Assembly (NCBI RefSeq): GCF_002443255.2
Contig: NW_019211455.1
Location: forward strand, 31,895,778 to 31,959,777
Direction: 5' to 3'
DNA: 64,000 nucleotides
Source of the DNA: Varroa destructor
Lineage: Eukaryota; Arthropoda; Arachnida; Mesostigmata; Varroidae
Shown one piece after another: positions 12,621 through 26,937 of the stretch; position 1 is the first letter of the stretch; the number at the start of each line of letters is the position of its first letter. The translations under genes and the position numbers were made by a program. Under the pieces are notes generated by a model that had not been told where the DNA came from, searched no databases, and was given only the letters and a program-made list of their open reading frames with translations.

Positions 12621-15600
12621 AACCGTGCTTGTTTATGATCTTCTTTCAATTTAGGACACACCAGAATTTTTAATGTTTGATAAAATCCCACCAATTACGT
12701 TATACGAGTATTTGCAGTCTATGGCCAATTGATAAGTTTTTTATTGTTTGTACCCAAGGTACCCACCGAGAGGGGTGCCCCTCCAGGCCCAAAATATTAC
12801 CCTTGAAGCAAAAAAAATTGTTGGGAGATTTTCTCAACTGTAGAGTTCTCGCTATACGTGGCGCAAATATTTTTGACAGTAGACAAAAACAAAGCACGTG
12901 CCCAAAATGCTTTTTCTGAGCTAAAACAGTCATCCTCGGAGCTTGAACTCCAGCTGAATTTCTATTCAGCATAGAACGAGAAGAGGGCAGGAGCATTCGC
13001 GAATGATGTGCAGTAGAAAACAAATAGTATGGAGGTAAAGGGAAAGGAGAACATTGAAACAACCGCCATTATTATTTGACTAACATTATATAGATCATCC
13101 TGTATAACAAACTCCCACAGTAAACTATAGAAACAAACTTCTCGAAATTGATAAAATTTGAAAAAAATAACATATACTATAAAGAAATAAAATAAAAACG
13201 ATATGAATATCTTCTAGTTAATATGTTTTTATCTTATCTTATAAGTAGCATCGTATAAACATTGTGACGGATATTATAAAGCACCCCAACAAGGAATCAT
13301 TACAAGGTACCGACAGAGATTTGTAGACACAATGCGCTAATTTAACCATACGGTCATGTACTGGTCGTGTGCGAGCCGAACGACACACACTTCACTGTAA
13401 AACAATTTCTACATTCACCTCATTAATGTTGTATAAAGCGTACAAACGACGCTGAATTCACTTTGTCCTAAGGCTGTCATTTTCGAGCCTTTAAAAAGGC
13501 TATTTGTTGTCGCTTAAATTTAAGCTTTTTAAGAAAAGTTGGTCGGCTGCGAGAGATGGCGAGTGGTAACAGCTGAGTATCGTGTGTCATTTAACGTACG
13601 CAAACTTCACAATTAGCTCATCATTACCCCGTTTTTTTCGTCCAGCGACGGTGTAGCCGCGTGTTTCCTTTGGGGCTAGCTACAACACCAGGCTAGAAAT
13701 CACGGTTTGTTTTAATTAAAAATTATATTTTTAATCCCCCTCGACTGCGATCCTCCTCAGAAATTGCTTTTTCTATCGCACAAATCGAATTGCAAAAAAT
13801 ATCTATTAGCAAATGGTTCCTATGTAGAGCTACATGGTTAATCGACTCGGATGTTGTTTTAATAGTGAACAATTATCTTTTTTCCTTTTTTGTTATGTGC
13901 GGGAAAGATTGAACAACAGGTCAACCTTTCCCACGCACAGCCCCCAAGCTTGCAATACAAACAAGGATACGATAAGAAGCACAACCCCCATGTTAAGATT
14001 AAATCTGAAACATCCAACACACAGTCTACAGAAACATGTGTACTGTCGAAAACCAAACGGACCGTTCCTAAATGATAAACATTTCACTGTAGTGAGACAG
14101 GTTCGCCGTAGGTAAGCTAAAAAACTACGTTTTTTAAAACTTGCACATACTTGTCCTTATTAAAAGAGCCAAACTGAACGAGAGAGTGTGCTTTGCCACA
14201 GCTTGACTTTTCTAAAATCTAGAATAATATGAGTAACAACTTGTGCTCGTGTGATCCGTATGTGAGCGTTACCTCGTGTTATAATGATGAATTGTAAGCG
14301 ATATTTGTGGTCTACTGTAAATATCTGTAAAATGCATGCTGCCGTCTGTCTATACCTTAAAACACAAGAAGCTCTTGTATAACGCCTACTGTTAATACTA
14401 CTCTATAAAGAAGTTATTGTTGAATTATGGTAACCAGAAAATGTTTGAGAACTTGGCCTTAAAATAGACAGGACTTGTAACCGTCCCTAGAAAACACGCT
14501 AATTAAGTGGCCTTTAGGACAGGCGTTTCAATTTACTAGGGCATGTTCAAAGTGTGTTCTTTCCTTCCCATGATTGCGCAGCGAATTCTGCAGCCGCTGC
14601 ACGGTGTATAATTAATTGAACTGACCCATACAGGTACTACAAACGCTGGGCGGTGCCTCCGCTTTTTTAGCCCTTGCGCCGCCTTCTATTCTTTCGGCTT
14701 TCGGCGATGAAAATCTTTTAGAACTAATCAGAATACTAACACTGTCATGAAGCTGTAACCGATTAAATAACTATTTCATTTTAATCCAAATAGACTCTTT
14801 GGCCTAGATAAATTAGGCCAGTTTCTTTCAGAGCGGCTATAGGTCTGTTCTAAGACGGGCCGGCCCTTCCTGCAGGACAGCGACTGCGCTACTCGATTCT
14901 AACACTAGCTAGCGTAAGACATCGAGATTGATCGAGATGCGACTGTTATAAGGCTGTTATGCTTAAGAACGAAGTCAACTGCCAGCAACAAATTTTATTC
15001 TATGTAAACAGTGCACCAATGTACTACGTGTCCAGCCCAGCACAATGCCCGACTGATGGATCTGCGTTAACAAATTATTGGTCGTTTAGGCTACCTTGCC
15101 ATTGCCAACGATCCTTAAAAGGTTTACTCCTACGAAACAATCTATATCTTTGACACCTCATAATACGTAAGAAGTGCATTAAACTTTGAGGAATGTTTGT
15201 ATAATTGCTGATTCTAACCGGTGATCGTCAAAGGAAGGCAAAAAAAAACAGATACAAAATAATAGAAATTATTGCGCCATGTCGATACGGTACTAGAGCG
15301 GGAACTACTATAGAATATCCGGGGCCCGGCTGAAGTAAAATCCCAGTTTAAAACTCCTTAATTAAACATTAACAGCGACGGTTAATTTTAGATATACGAG
15401 GCGAGTAAAACTTGTGCGTTTTTTTTATCGGTCACTTTAAACACAAGCTCAATTACTTCTTTGGGCTGTACGATACATTCACGGGTTACTTCGAAGAAAT
15501 TAAGAAGGTAACTGAAGAATTACGATGGGAAATCAGCATCACTTCAGCTATATAATGACAATACCCAACTACTGTTGAGACAGGATAATAGAATACGATA

Positions 15601-15989
15601 TTCTAACCGGAGAGTTACAATGGGATAACAGAACCCATGCAGCATGGTAAGCTGTCGAGCACTGGGGTTTGTTCGTTTAGGTACTTTGTACATTATTAAA
15701 GCTTCGTCTATACTTCTATCGACCTAAATTGATCTTTACTGGGCTAGCTTTTTTCTCAGTCGCTACAATTCCAATTTGAAACTAGTTGTGCATATAAAGT
15801 CGATTAGATAAAAACTTTCCTCAGAAAAAAAAATATTTTTTCCATCCTATAGAGCGTTAGGTTAATTTCAATACATCGTTTATTTTTTTGCGATTTCCCT
15901 CTTTTTGAGGGCAATTTTTATAGGAATTTTTTTATACATATATAAGAAAATATTTTTATATATAAGAAAAAGTGAAAAGAAGCGTCTAT
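12621..15989. other. Unassigned DNA
   Basis: AT-rich, with short overlapping frames at 12,677-13,062 and 13,834-14,115 that look like chance. No element or gene recognised. A GC-richer patch lies at 14,575-14,930. Confidence 0.5.
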
Positions 15990-16930
15990 GAAAAAGTTGT
16001 ACGGATTGTGCTGGGCTCGATTTGGGTGAAATTTCTATCGAAAAAAGTAGCTGAATGCTTACACGTCAATTTTATAGGGCAGTATAATTTTTGAAGGTTC
16101 TCGTCGAATTAAATCGACCCTCCGCACATGCTTTTACACCTAAGTCCCAGTTCTCAAGCTAAAAATGTCCTTTGAAAAATCAACAACTTGACGCAGTGCT
16201 CTACGGACGGGGGCAAGTAATCCTTATCGATAGGTTTTGACAAGCTGAATAAAAAAAAGGCAATAGGTTTCCCTTTATCCAAAGTGGACACTTCTGCGGT
16301 GAAACAAATACATTGAGTAACAACCTTTAGGTGCTTTTTTTAGGAAAATATATTAGCTGATACGACGAACATTTTTTTGAGATATTCTCTAAATAACTCT
16401 TTGAGAAGGATACGACATTATAAAAAAAAAAAAAAATTCTACGCGAAGTACCGTTTTGTTGACATCAATTCTTTACACCAATCTATGGATCTCGTTGAGC
16501 TGCGTAAAAATGCAGGTGACAAAAAATAGTCGAGCCTGGAAAAGGCAAAAAAAAAAATCGAATATGGTAGTCTTTTAACTTAGCTGACATTAGGGTGAAA
16601 TGCTTTTACATGGGGGTGTCTGTGAGGTATTTGTTGGTACCAATCGAAAGCTTTCGATGAGCTGAATTAAAACTCAACTTCTTACTAGCAGCTAATAATT
16701 TTCGATTTCACCGTCGAAATGATCATTTAGACGGTGAAAACTTCATAAGCGCGTCTTTTCTTTTGCTCCAAAATCTTGATCAAGCGAATAAAAATGCAAT
16801 ACATACACCTTGAGCTAAAATTGAGACTTTTAGTTAGAATTGCAAAAACCCTGCTGGCCATTTCGGGTTGTTTATGCGACAGTGAGGGTGAAAATGGGTT
16901 TCCAGTGGTCATTTGAGCGAATTTCGAATA
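15990..16930. repeat. Degenerate internally repeated segment
   Basis: Variants of one motif recur: GAGCTGAATAAAAATGCAA preceded by a short ATCGA/TTTTGA element and often followed within about 100 bases by GGTGAAAAT. Instances lie near 16,036, 16,226, 16,480, 16,642 and 16,770. A second shared piece, ATGCTTTTACA, occurs near 16,128 and 16,600. Spacing is irregular (about 130-255 bases), so this is an old diverged repeat array or shared transposon debris, not a fresh satellite. Confidence 0.4.
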
Positions 16931-17043
16931 AATGTCACTTAAAGGGTTAAAGCGGCAAGTGTATAATTTATTTTCGTAACAAAAATCTCTAATTAATTTT
17001 CAAATAAAAATTCTTCAATATCAACGAAACATAAAAAGTCTTT

Positions 17044-17238
17044 GTGACGTATCAGGAACAGACCCTGCTGCAGATGCTGATCAATACGTATCGATTAGTC
17101 GTCTCCATTCAGAATAAGGTACACAGCCATTTATTAACAAAAAGCGATCCCCAAGCCTTGCTAAAATCCCATGAACAACAACAACAACAGCAACAACAAC
17201 AACCCAACACAAATCCTTATAAAATACTCATTAAGTAG
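17044..17238 (+). other. Open frame with glutamine run, possible exon
   Basis: A 64-codon frame contains an amphipathic stretch, EQTLLQMLINTYRLVVSIQNK, shown here in 21-residue reach as EQTLLQMLINTY and RLVVSIQNK, followed by SDPQALLKSHE and nine glutamines from a CAA/CAG repeat. A possible acceptor (gtatcag) ends at 17,055 and a weak donor (AAG|GTACAC) follows 17,118. I do not recognise a family. The glutamine run may be just a CAA microsatellite, so this may not be coding. Confidence 0.2.
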
Positions 17239-18688
17239 AATATGTAAGGGGAAGAGGGGAAAAGCTTCTAGACCTCAATAGCGTCTGGGTAAAAGAATCA
17301 ATCTTCATTTGATATAGCATGTCTAAATCTTTTCTATGAAAAAAAATTAAAGTTTTGGTATTCCAGTAACCAATAGATTAGTCGATTCTACGAATGAGAA
17401 CGTTGCTTAAGTTACTTAAGTTTTCGGACATCGGCCAACGGCTAGCTTCTTAACGTTCTAACCTAACGTTCAGAGCAAAGTCAATTGGTCAACACTAAAC
17501 AAAAACCATAGTCAATCTAACGTTGGTTCATTGGAAAACAGCAGCCCCCTGAAAAACTGGGTTAGCTAAAACAAGATCACTACGGCAGGATAACTATTGG
17601 CTTATTTTGTTCCTTATATTAGACTTGATATAACATTACTGTATCAGTGTTAATTCGTCTAACAACGGAACAGATCGGAGATGAAACTTGCCGGTCTATA
17701 TTACTATAAATCTATATCTGCGTGCTTGTTTTTGTCGATCCTTTGAAGTAATCGGATTGGCTTGATATTTAGCGGGTCGCCACGTCCGGAATAAAGCTGT
17801 TGTGAGATCGAGCACGCTGGATGAATATGTCTTGAAATATCCTTAAATATATTTGTGATGTGAAGCATTTTCTTATGGTTGCTCGATACATAATAGGAAT
17901 AATGTCCTATATAGGAAGTTTGCTTGTTTTTCCACGCTCTACGAAACGGAGGCACAAGTGAGCCTGGAGGGACAATTTCGATTATTATTATTATTAGACG
18001 TATAGACATTATTTTATTTAGACGTAAAGTGGTGATTCTTATTGAAAACGTTTATAATAAGCGCTACACTGACTGGGGTTGGTTGGCGGAATGGGCAATG
18101 AACCCTAAATAATTTTCATCTCCATTTCGGTTGATAATCATTAGTTGAACGAGGTTTTTTTGGCGTAATTATAATTCGAAAATTTGTATGATAGCCATGA
18201 AAAGCTAACAAGTTGTTCATTTGCACACAGCATTAACCTTTTATGGGGGTAACAGTTACAGGGTAACTTTTTATGTTTGTTATTCTTATTATTATATGTG
18301 GTATTTTTGGTTGCTATGGATAATATTTGATAATGGTTGATAATTAATACAATATTAAACATCATAGCTCATTTTCTTCGAGAAAACCAAAGAGAAAGAA
18401 GACTACCAAAATAGCGAAGTTACTGTTAGGAAAATATCGTTGCTACATAGTATGTTTGATACAATGATGCTTGATGTTATACACTATACGAATCAAGCAT
18501 TAGAATGCTAATGAGACGTGTGGAACGTGATAACAGAACTGCTGAAACATTAAGATGGGGTATCCGGGTTCATAGCAAGTTGCCTGAATCAAAGAAATAA
18601 AGTTATTGGAAAGAGATAGCTGCAACGACATTATAAAACTAGTGCTGCAAATTTATAACTTAACGCTAGTTTCTATTAGACTAGCGGT

Positions 18689-18713
18689 AAATCAAATCAA
18701 ATCAAATCAAATT
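18689..18713. repeat. (AAATC)n microsatellite
   Basis: Five units of a pentanucleotide repeat in AT-rich DNA with no recognised gene. Confidence 0.95.
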
Positions 18714-20127
18714 CATGCATATTAAAACCGGCTGATGAGGTTACTGGCTTAAGTAAGGCACGATAGCTGCAAAGGGTTAACTGTTGACGTAAGTTAAGGC
18801 TTACGCTTGGCTTTGTATAACATCAATGAATCAAATTAGCTAAATCAACGGCGAATAATCTGCGGCGGCGGCCGCAGGACAACGCCCAAACGTTGGTCTA
18901 GTAATTAATTAAGACTATGTACGCCTATGAGTGTACCTAGAAAGTAAGTGAAGAAATATATCTTCGACCTCGATACTTACTTTGGTCCAAGACACCCGGT
19001 AGTACCTCCGTAATCCGCGAATACGCACCAGTAATTTTTATTATTCCACAGTTGGTTACCTCAAATTCTCAGAAAGTCAACCTGATTCCATCTCGTTTTC
19101 AATGACTATTATTAACTGCCTTTTCTCGAGCGGATTAATTGCTCTAATACTGTAGTCTCATTGCTGCAAGATAGACAAGCGGTTAAAATGTACCATTTAT
19201 ATTGTTTTTTTAATTGTTATTCCAAATATTAATTACGAGCTTTATTAGGTGTCCAACAGCTGTAAGGCCGAAGCGCGTCGAAGCCTATGAAGAGCAGGCT
19301 TACATTACGAAGTGTCAGCCTTGATGTAAAATATGATGGTATGCTCTTTCGGTCGGTCCTTCGCTCTCCGGTCTGTTGCATCAATGAAATATGGACCCAC
19401 GATACCCGTGCTTCTTATCGGCAAAGGGACGTACAAGACGTGTTGTTGGCTATAATGATTATGGCTGCCGTCATTACACGCGTATTGTTATTACGATTAC
19501 GGAACTATCAATTGGTCAGATCAACGGGAACCCTTTTTGAAAGCATTACAATAATGACGGCTAGGCATAAACGTAGTGTCTGATCAGCTTTCCCCTCACT
19601 AAAGTCTTTTACGCAAACTTCAAACTGGACCAGTGTGGCATTAACGTGTCATTACTAGTTTAAGTCTCGCCAACAACGTACACTCCACGAAAAGTGCGAT
19701 CGAATACACAGATCGAATACAAAGTGCGCTCTTCGACGCACTACGATGCTGTATGCACGCAAATAGATGCGTCCGCAGCTCTAATTTTACTCGCAACTTT
19801 TTTTAACATATTTAATGGCGTTTCTTCATCGATATTTTTCTTTCCCTTACCTCCTCCCCATTTGTTTATATAGAATTTGGAAGTCAATAAACCCGTTATA
19901 ACTTTATTTCATAGAGAATGGGATTTTGTCTCGAGTTCAGGTTTCAAAGGTTAATGTTCATAACCGACCAGAATGTATTTTCACCAACGTTTGTTTTTCT
20001 GCCTTTTGCCGAAGTCAGAAAGCCGCTGACGCAGCCCAGGACATTCGTGCTGTTTTTAGTGTGGGCTCTATGTTTGAGAGAGTTCCTCAAAACCTCCCCC
20101 CTTGCAAATCCCACTAATAGCAACTCG

Positions 20128-20640
20128 TTATGGGTGATGAACAAGCTGTCTCTCCATGTCAATACTGAAAAAAACGTACAGCTCTGAGAGACAGTTGAGA
20201 CCCAAGTTAATACAGACCTTCATTCTGAAAATATCATGATTGTTATCTAGTTGAAATAAATGGGTCTTATGTGTCAGCTCGGCCAGCGAGTTTCCTTTTA
20301 CCTTTTCTTCTAACGGGTCAAAAGACTTCCCCTTCAGACTTTTCTTTCGCGTTACGAACGGGAAAAGGTCGAAAGCGGCTAGGTACAGAATTGGAGCAAT
20401 GCAAACGAGTTTTTTTTGCAAAAACTGTTCTAAGTGCTTTGTGTAGGTCGTCACATTGGGAAACTAGGGTTTGCTCTACCGCGGTGCAGGTCTCTTGCGT
20501 CCGATCGATTCGCACAGATTTCTTAAAATTGCTTGATAGTACTTCTTACAGCCGTGCAGCATGAACCCATGATAAACGATATCCCGACGACTATTACTGA
20601 ACATTGAGCCGTTTCGGCACAATTGCCGTGAGCCCTCCAA
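20128..20640 (-). pseudogene. Decayed mariner transposase, C-terminal half
   Basis: The minus-strand frame around 20,580-20,490 reads RDIVYHGFMLHG then YYQAILRNLCESIGRKRP, matching KGIVHHEFVP.G and YY..VLRRL.E..RRKRPE. After two stops it continues for 108 codons with HLEQFLQKK, AFDLFPFVTRKKSLKGKSFD and EEKVKGNSLAEL. This matches the mariner C-terminus: V..FL.K, then PCDFFLFPKLK..LKG..FD, then E..K.NSL.EL. The end, MKVCINLGLNCLSEL, matches W.KCI...G.YFEG. The second catalytic motif (HHDNAPAHT) is no longer recognisable. The N-terminal half is absent, and the DNA above 20,650 shows no mariner similarity. Confidence 0.75.
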
Positions 20641-22149
20641 CGCCAAAACGGTTGGTCAAAATAACTGGACACAAGTTAAAAAATATACATACACAAAAGT
20701 CTTCCTCAGATGCGGAGCCTTCTTGCAGTTAATAGTCCAAGTCAGGTAACTTCACCTGAGAGGTTTCCGCAATATTTAGCTCGTTGCTACGCAAATTCTT
20801 TTTATGACAACTCCTATTATTGCCTTCAATGCGGTAACAAAAGGTGGCGTTAAAGAATTCCGAATACATAGCAAAATGTCTTACACCCAGAGATGCATTG
20901 CCATACCTCACTTGATCCGATACGAGCGATTTTCGAGTGTGTGCAGAATAACCTTTAGGGAACGGCAGATGGGGAGGGAAATAACAATGGGTCGATTGAG
21001 CTGCACGTATCTCTTACCCGATATCCAGATACGTTCGTAAGAATTGGATTAGCACCGCAGATCTATTGAACGCTAGGAAACATAACTCGATTATTTGAAC
21101 ATTCAATCAATCCTTCCTCGTTAGGTTACGTACCATTTTCATTTCAAAACAAATTACCACAACCAGGACGTAGATCCTGATGAGGGAACCCGTAGTGCGC
21201 GGTTTAGACGCTTCTGCAGATCTGTTGGGAGTGGGCAGGATTCTGCTGTAATTGTTAAACCGCTCGAACTTTTTTGAGGCAGCGTCGATATAACGGTACA
21301 AAAGCAATAGCTATCAAACGAATGCATACTATCGAACAAGAGGCTTATCGGCCCGTTTTTATCATGTAAGTTATTTAGTATTTTTAGTGGTATATCAGCA
21401 GTTATATGCACATGTGTCTTAATGAAATCCGGATGTAGTAACTCAGTGAGAACAATTAAACAGGACTGCTTGTTGATCCTTCTATGATATAGTTGCAAAA
21501 AGAATATTGAAAATCAGCCCCCTTCAATTTGGTTTACTGACAAGTTAAATTTAAAAAAAAAAAGATATTTCACACGGATTTACTAGACTGAATTGGAACG
21601 AGACGAAAGTGCAGCGTAGTGGAATTGGGCAGGAAATGCTTAACCCAACTGCAACATTCGTTTATTTCTATAATCTTTTGTGATGTGTGACGATGTCGCT
21701 TGAAGTAGCGGAATGTGGTCAGAATACTGATCTTTTTGTCAACCAGCCATGCATTTAAATTGTGCTCAACCGTCCGGCGATTTTGTCTGATCACCGTAAG
21801 CATTATTACATACCCCTGACAGTTTCCAATTGCCCTCGACCGCCATAGCGGCACTAAGTTCACCAGGGAGCTGAAAGCCTTTAACGTGAACAGAAAGCGG
21901 TAGAGGAAGGAACTTGTTCTTACTGATATTACATTGTTCAGTACGGTAAATATTAATCTGATATTCCAAGATTATTTTATAATGGCACGACATATTGTGA
22001 CAATATGCGACATGTGCGTGTATTCTTTGAAATCCAAGACTGTTCACTCGGAGTCATTACTCATACTTCCCGCAGATGAGTTATGGGAATCTAGAGAATT
22101 AGACTGGTTTACGAATACGAGCTTCATCATGAAACTACAACGGCAGAGA

Positions 22150-22181
22150 CAGCCAGCCAGCCAGCCAGCCAGCCAGCCGTA
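22150..22181. repeat. (CAGC)n microsatellite
   Basis: About seven CAGC units, in the same phase as the CCAG expansion in SINE copy 4. No SINE head is visible next to it. Confidence 0.95.
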
Positions 22182-25100
22182 TAAATAGTGTATTCTATGA
22201 AGATTCTACTATCAGCAACAGCTCTGACCTTTTGTAGAAAAAACTCCTGGAATGGATAGTTCCAACTCAAGAATTAGTCTCCTGAAAGGTCTTCATCAAA
22301 GGTGAATAGCGACGATCTGAGAGCTATGGCCGAAGCCAAGCCATTTTGATGTGTGCAGAGCTGTCAGTATTCAGATTTGCTGAACGTAAAAATACGATAT
22401 TGATGAAGAATCCAATATATTAACAGCAATCAAAACGCTCAAACGCAAAAACAGACGCCAAGTTCGCTTTGGTCTCACCGTACAGCAGGGATGACTCATT
22501 GTTACAACAAGTAGTGCACTTGATGCAAAAAAATGCATCCTCAATTGACGATTGCAGACGGTCAGGCTAGTACATGAATACAACTAAATTGGCGGGGGGT
22601 CACTTTAAAGTAAAAGTTCAGTTGTCAAAACGCATCGTGTTTGTTCAGTGATCCAACACGTTTTTTCGCGAAGTGTCGTTCAGTACAACCTTGCGGCCAC
22701 GAAAAATTAGGAGAGATGATAAAAACACTCCGCATCAAGCAGCCAAAATGAGCGAACAAGGCTACACCGGTCCTGGTGTGCAACAAGGCTTCATCTCACA
22801 CTTCGCGGTGGCGCAAATACAGAAGTTACAATTAGAGTCTTCTCCATGATGATTTACTTCAGTCGTTAGACATTTCATCGACATATTACCATTTGTTCTT
22901 TTCAAAATCTCAACAGCTTTATAGAAAAATAATAAAAACATTAACCTGATGTCGAAATTGTCTTTGGAAATCTTCTACAACACATGATTAAATCAGTTAC
23001 CGTCCAACTAAGAGATCATAGGTACTTCAATTTGAATAGAAATTAAACCTATATCAAAGGTTTAAAAACTATAGTTGACTGTCATGAATATGTGCAGGAG
23101 CAGGCACTGCTTTACGGTTAACCTATTGCTCTAATAAAAGTGTTAAATCTAACAAGTCACGGACTGTCAAGTGAATAGCCTCTAGAGTGGGTTTTCGTAG
23201 CAGTATTGCTTGCCGTTTATCTACAAGACACTAATAATAAACCATCCTGAGCTAACACGTTAGTGCACAGGCTGATTTTACGTTCTTGTGGCACTCAATC
23301 CGGATATTCACATACACCTTCCCGACCCGTACCCTTTTGTCGCGTTATGAGACCCAGGCATATGTTCCTAGCTTATAAAAAAAAAACTGGTCACAAGGTT
23401 TCTCATGTGAACGTAAAACAGAAATATCCAAATAGCACACACTCTCCTCTTACACCCACATCACATATAAACTATATTAATAAATGCTAATACTATTATT
23501 ATATACGTCAGGCAACAAAGACATTCATTTCTCCCTAGATAGACAGGAACACAGCTACGTCTGCTCGGGCGATTTATTTTCCCGCTGACTCCACCCAGAG
23601 GCTTATACTAACGTAATGCCATGAGTCCAGGCCAACAGCAGCAGTATACGCATCATGATTGGGCTGGTCATCATGGGCTGGGAGTTTTCGAATTGCCGAC
23701 AAGGGGCTTTATATGTTCAGACTTTGTTATGAGGAACACAGATATACTACATGGCCTACATATAAAATGAATAGTACATTTAATGGTCGACAATTGACGT
23801 AAACGCACTAAGAAAGTACACGTTTTTCGAAACGCAACTGCGCCCATTTGCAGTGCCCAAAACAGATTGTACAGTCAATACGATGAATTCATTGATTATA
23901 CAAGCGATATGGCAAGCGGCGTGCCAACGTACAGGAGCCAATCGTGCTTAGATGATTTCGCAAAAATCATGTCCGAAATCGTATCGTTGAAATTATTTTA
24001 ATCTAATCTTATTTAGTCATCTTTAGGTGCCTGATTTGGCATAAAAGTACACCTTTTGCTAGAGTACCGTCTGCACCAAAATGAACACCAATGCAAAGGT
24101 CACGCACCGTAAAACTGATCAGTTAGCGTTTTGGCGTTACAACGTAGATAAGATCATGATATTGTTAAATCAAACTGCAAGTAGAAACGAAAAAAAAACA
24201 AATTAGGACGGAATAGCGAACAAATCAAATATGATTTTTGCTTATTCTAAGCTTTCTTTTGTGGCAGCCCCTTTCCTATAGGCATGCGTTACAGCAGGAC
24301 CAAAAACAACAATATAAGCTTGTACGATCCGCAGGACGTCATTAAAGAAAGTAGCATTGTCTAATTAAGGAATGCCTTTGGATAACTAGCCTCGTGTATC
24401 CATATCTAGCCTACAACGGTACTTTTACGTTTGCTACGTTTCCTACAGTTTTTCATTTACTACCGTGTTCATTGAGCTACAGATAATTATAATTTTTGAA
24501 ACCCTGAGTGAACTGAGTATCCAAGGCTACATCGTCTGTAGGCTATCTTCTGTGGCTCCGTAAGGTGTATAGAGTTGCTGAAAAACAAAAGATGGCTATA
24601 GATCATACCTATGATGCTTGTTTTCCTGCTAAAAAACCCTGTTGCCTATGTACACGTCATCGTTTATACACGGGTTCAAGACGTTTCTACACCTAGAAAG
24701 AAGTAGTTTCCATAACGCTGAACTAACTCTGCACTGTAGCTCCATCAGACAAATAAGAAAAAGCCATAGGTGAAAATTTTTTGGGCGAATACGCTTATAC
24801 CTGAACTTAAATTGGGATGCTACTGAAGTGCAAGAAACGCCCAAGTGCTCCCTCCAGAGAACGGGCCGGTTTTCTAAAGTGCATAACGTGCTACCGCCTT
24901 TGGCCCCCATATCATGCATTGCAATGTGTAGAATAATTATGTATAATTAATGATGTTGTTCCTTCTAAAACTTCCAGACAAAAAAAACAAACGTGAAACT
25001 GTCGTTTAGGCCAATCTAGCTTGAAAAAGTCATTGAGTTAGAGCTTAGAATTAAGCCATATCATCAGCAACTTTCTAAAGAAGACGGTCCCGTCGAGATC

Positions 25101-26017
25101 GCGCGTTAAGTATGTTTTACTATAATTAGTAATAACCTATTCATAATTCATGGTTGGGTGTAGAAGCCTCCGAAAATGGCTACGCTTGTACATAGAAGCA
25201 AAAGCTAGCATTATAAGCCTGTTGTCATGGGCTCCTTCTATTCTAAACCATTAGAGCGTTGCGGCCGTTGCTCATTATTCAACTAGATAACACAGTTAAG
25301 TAAATCACAGCTGTCTGTTTGTGACAAATTAAACTATATTACGGGCAGCTATTGTGCATCGTGGCATCTCAATGTGGCAAAAGCCTGCGAGTCTATATCG
25401 CTCCACACTTTCCTAAGGTCTTCTCGGTCTTTTTTTGGTTTTGGTGAGAATATTGGAAAGTATAAATTCCATAAGAAGAGTGCACGATGACACAGTATGT
25501 GGCTTGGAGATCTCGTTTATTCTTACGAGGCCTCAGAGTGTAAGACCATTGTTACACGCAACACGGCACGTTTAGGTCTTCACTATGGATATAATACCAG
25601 TTTCCTAGTGTGTGAAGTGGCCAATTATTAATTTCTAAATAAATAAATAAATTTAATTAAAAATGCAATTGATGTTTCTGAAGTTGAATAAAGTTACTTC
25701 AGTGTAATAAATGGAGTCTACTGCACCGAAACGTTCCGATATATGGCCACATCGATAGATTGTCAGCATCGTTCCTAAGTCTAACTTTCACAGAATTGCT
25801 ATCTCGTTTACAGATCTTTTGGCTAAATCGCTAGGTACCAGTAATATTGCCCTCAGCTTCTGTACAATTTATAATGGGAGACCAACTGTGTTATTATTGT
25901 GTGGCGTCTAGTCAAATCTACCGCTCTATCAATGCAAAAAAAAAAACGCTGACGTTTGATACAAACTGTTATGACTTGTCGAAATATTAGATGCGTTTAT
26001 TGCGCCTTTGTACCAAC

Positions 26018-26039
26018 TAATATATATATATATATATGC
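26018..26039. repeat. Short (TA)n run
   Basis: About ten TA units in otherwise unremarkable AT-rich DNA. Confidence 0.9.
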
Positions 26040-26691
26040 TGTACATGTTATTAATCTCACATCGTCAAAAATGAGCAAAATATCGATAGAGATAACAGTA
26101 GATCGTATAAGTTGCTGTAGAGATTTCTATAAACACTACCTATCATACAGTTATCGATACCGCTACAACGGTATTTGTTTAAAACATGTCGAAATTATTA
26201 GAGTATCCTTCAAACAATCGTAATTTGGTATGTGTTTACATAACTCGTTATCTACGACTACACACTGGCTGGCTATCTACCAGCATTCCTATATGACTAT
26301 TTATAAGCTTAAACTTATAAGGCGTCGTTGATCAAATGTTCATTTCGACTTTGTCAAAAACGCTAAGCAAACATGTTTTCAATGGAACTTCCTAGAAACG
26401 GAAATAGTATGGTTAATCGCAGAGGGGGAGCCTTTACCGGACAGAAAAACGAAGTCCTATGATCGTGGACAAAACGCTTCCTTCAGGCTTAATATGAAGT
26501 TACTCGAAACATATGTTACAGAATCGTAATGAAAATACTGAAGGTGAAAAATAGGATTTTTACGATATGAGTCCAGAATAGATAGACACACGTGTGGTGC
26601 ACTCGTGTGAAGATCACTGTCGTTACGTCGACGACATATTACATGTACGTACATAGGCAATGGTGCCCCACATCAGACAAGGAAAAACAAA

Positions 26692-26937
26692 CTAGAAAAA
26701 ACCGACTTTGGTGGCAGTATCAATAGATACATGCGTAAATCGACGCGCTTTCTCGCAAGGCCACTTCGCGCCATATTCCTTGGGAGGGAAACGGCCAATG
26801 TCGTTAGGTACTTCAGGTGTCTGAAACTCCTCATAGATGTGATGCGACGATCGACAGCGTACGGCATGGACATAGGACGACAACGCACATTGCTACGTTT
26901 TATTCTCGGTGGCATTGGGGTACACAAAATCGAATAA
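26692..26937. other. CG-rich block open in three frames
   Basis: About 250 bases with many CG dinucleotides are open in two minus-strand frames (one with YEEFQTPEVPNDIGRFPPKE) and one plus-strand frame. No convincing splice donor was found for any of them, and no family is recognised. It may be an exon or decayed element DNA. Confidence 0.2.

Larger units (their letters stand above)
16931..20127. other. Unassigned DNA
   Basis: Holds the glutamine-run frame at 17,044 and the AAATC microsatellite at 18,689. A CG-rich patch at 19,260-19,580 is open for 98 codons without recognisable similarity. Confidence 0.5.
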
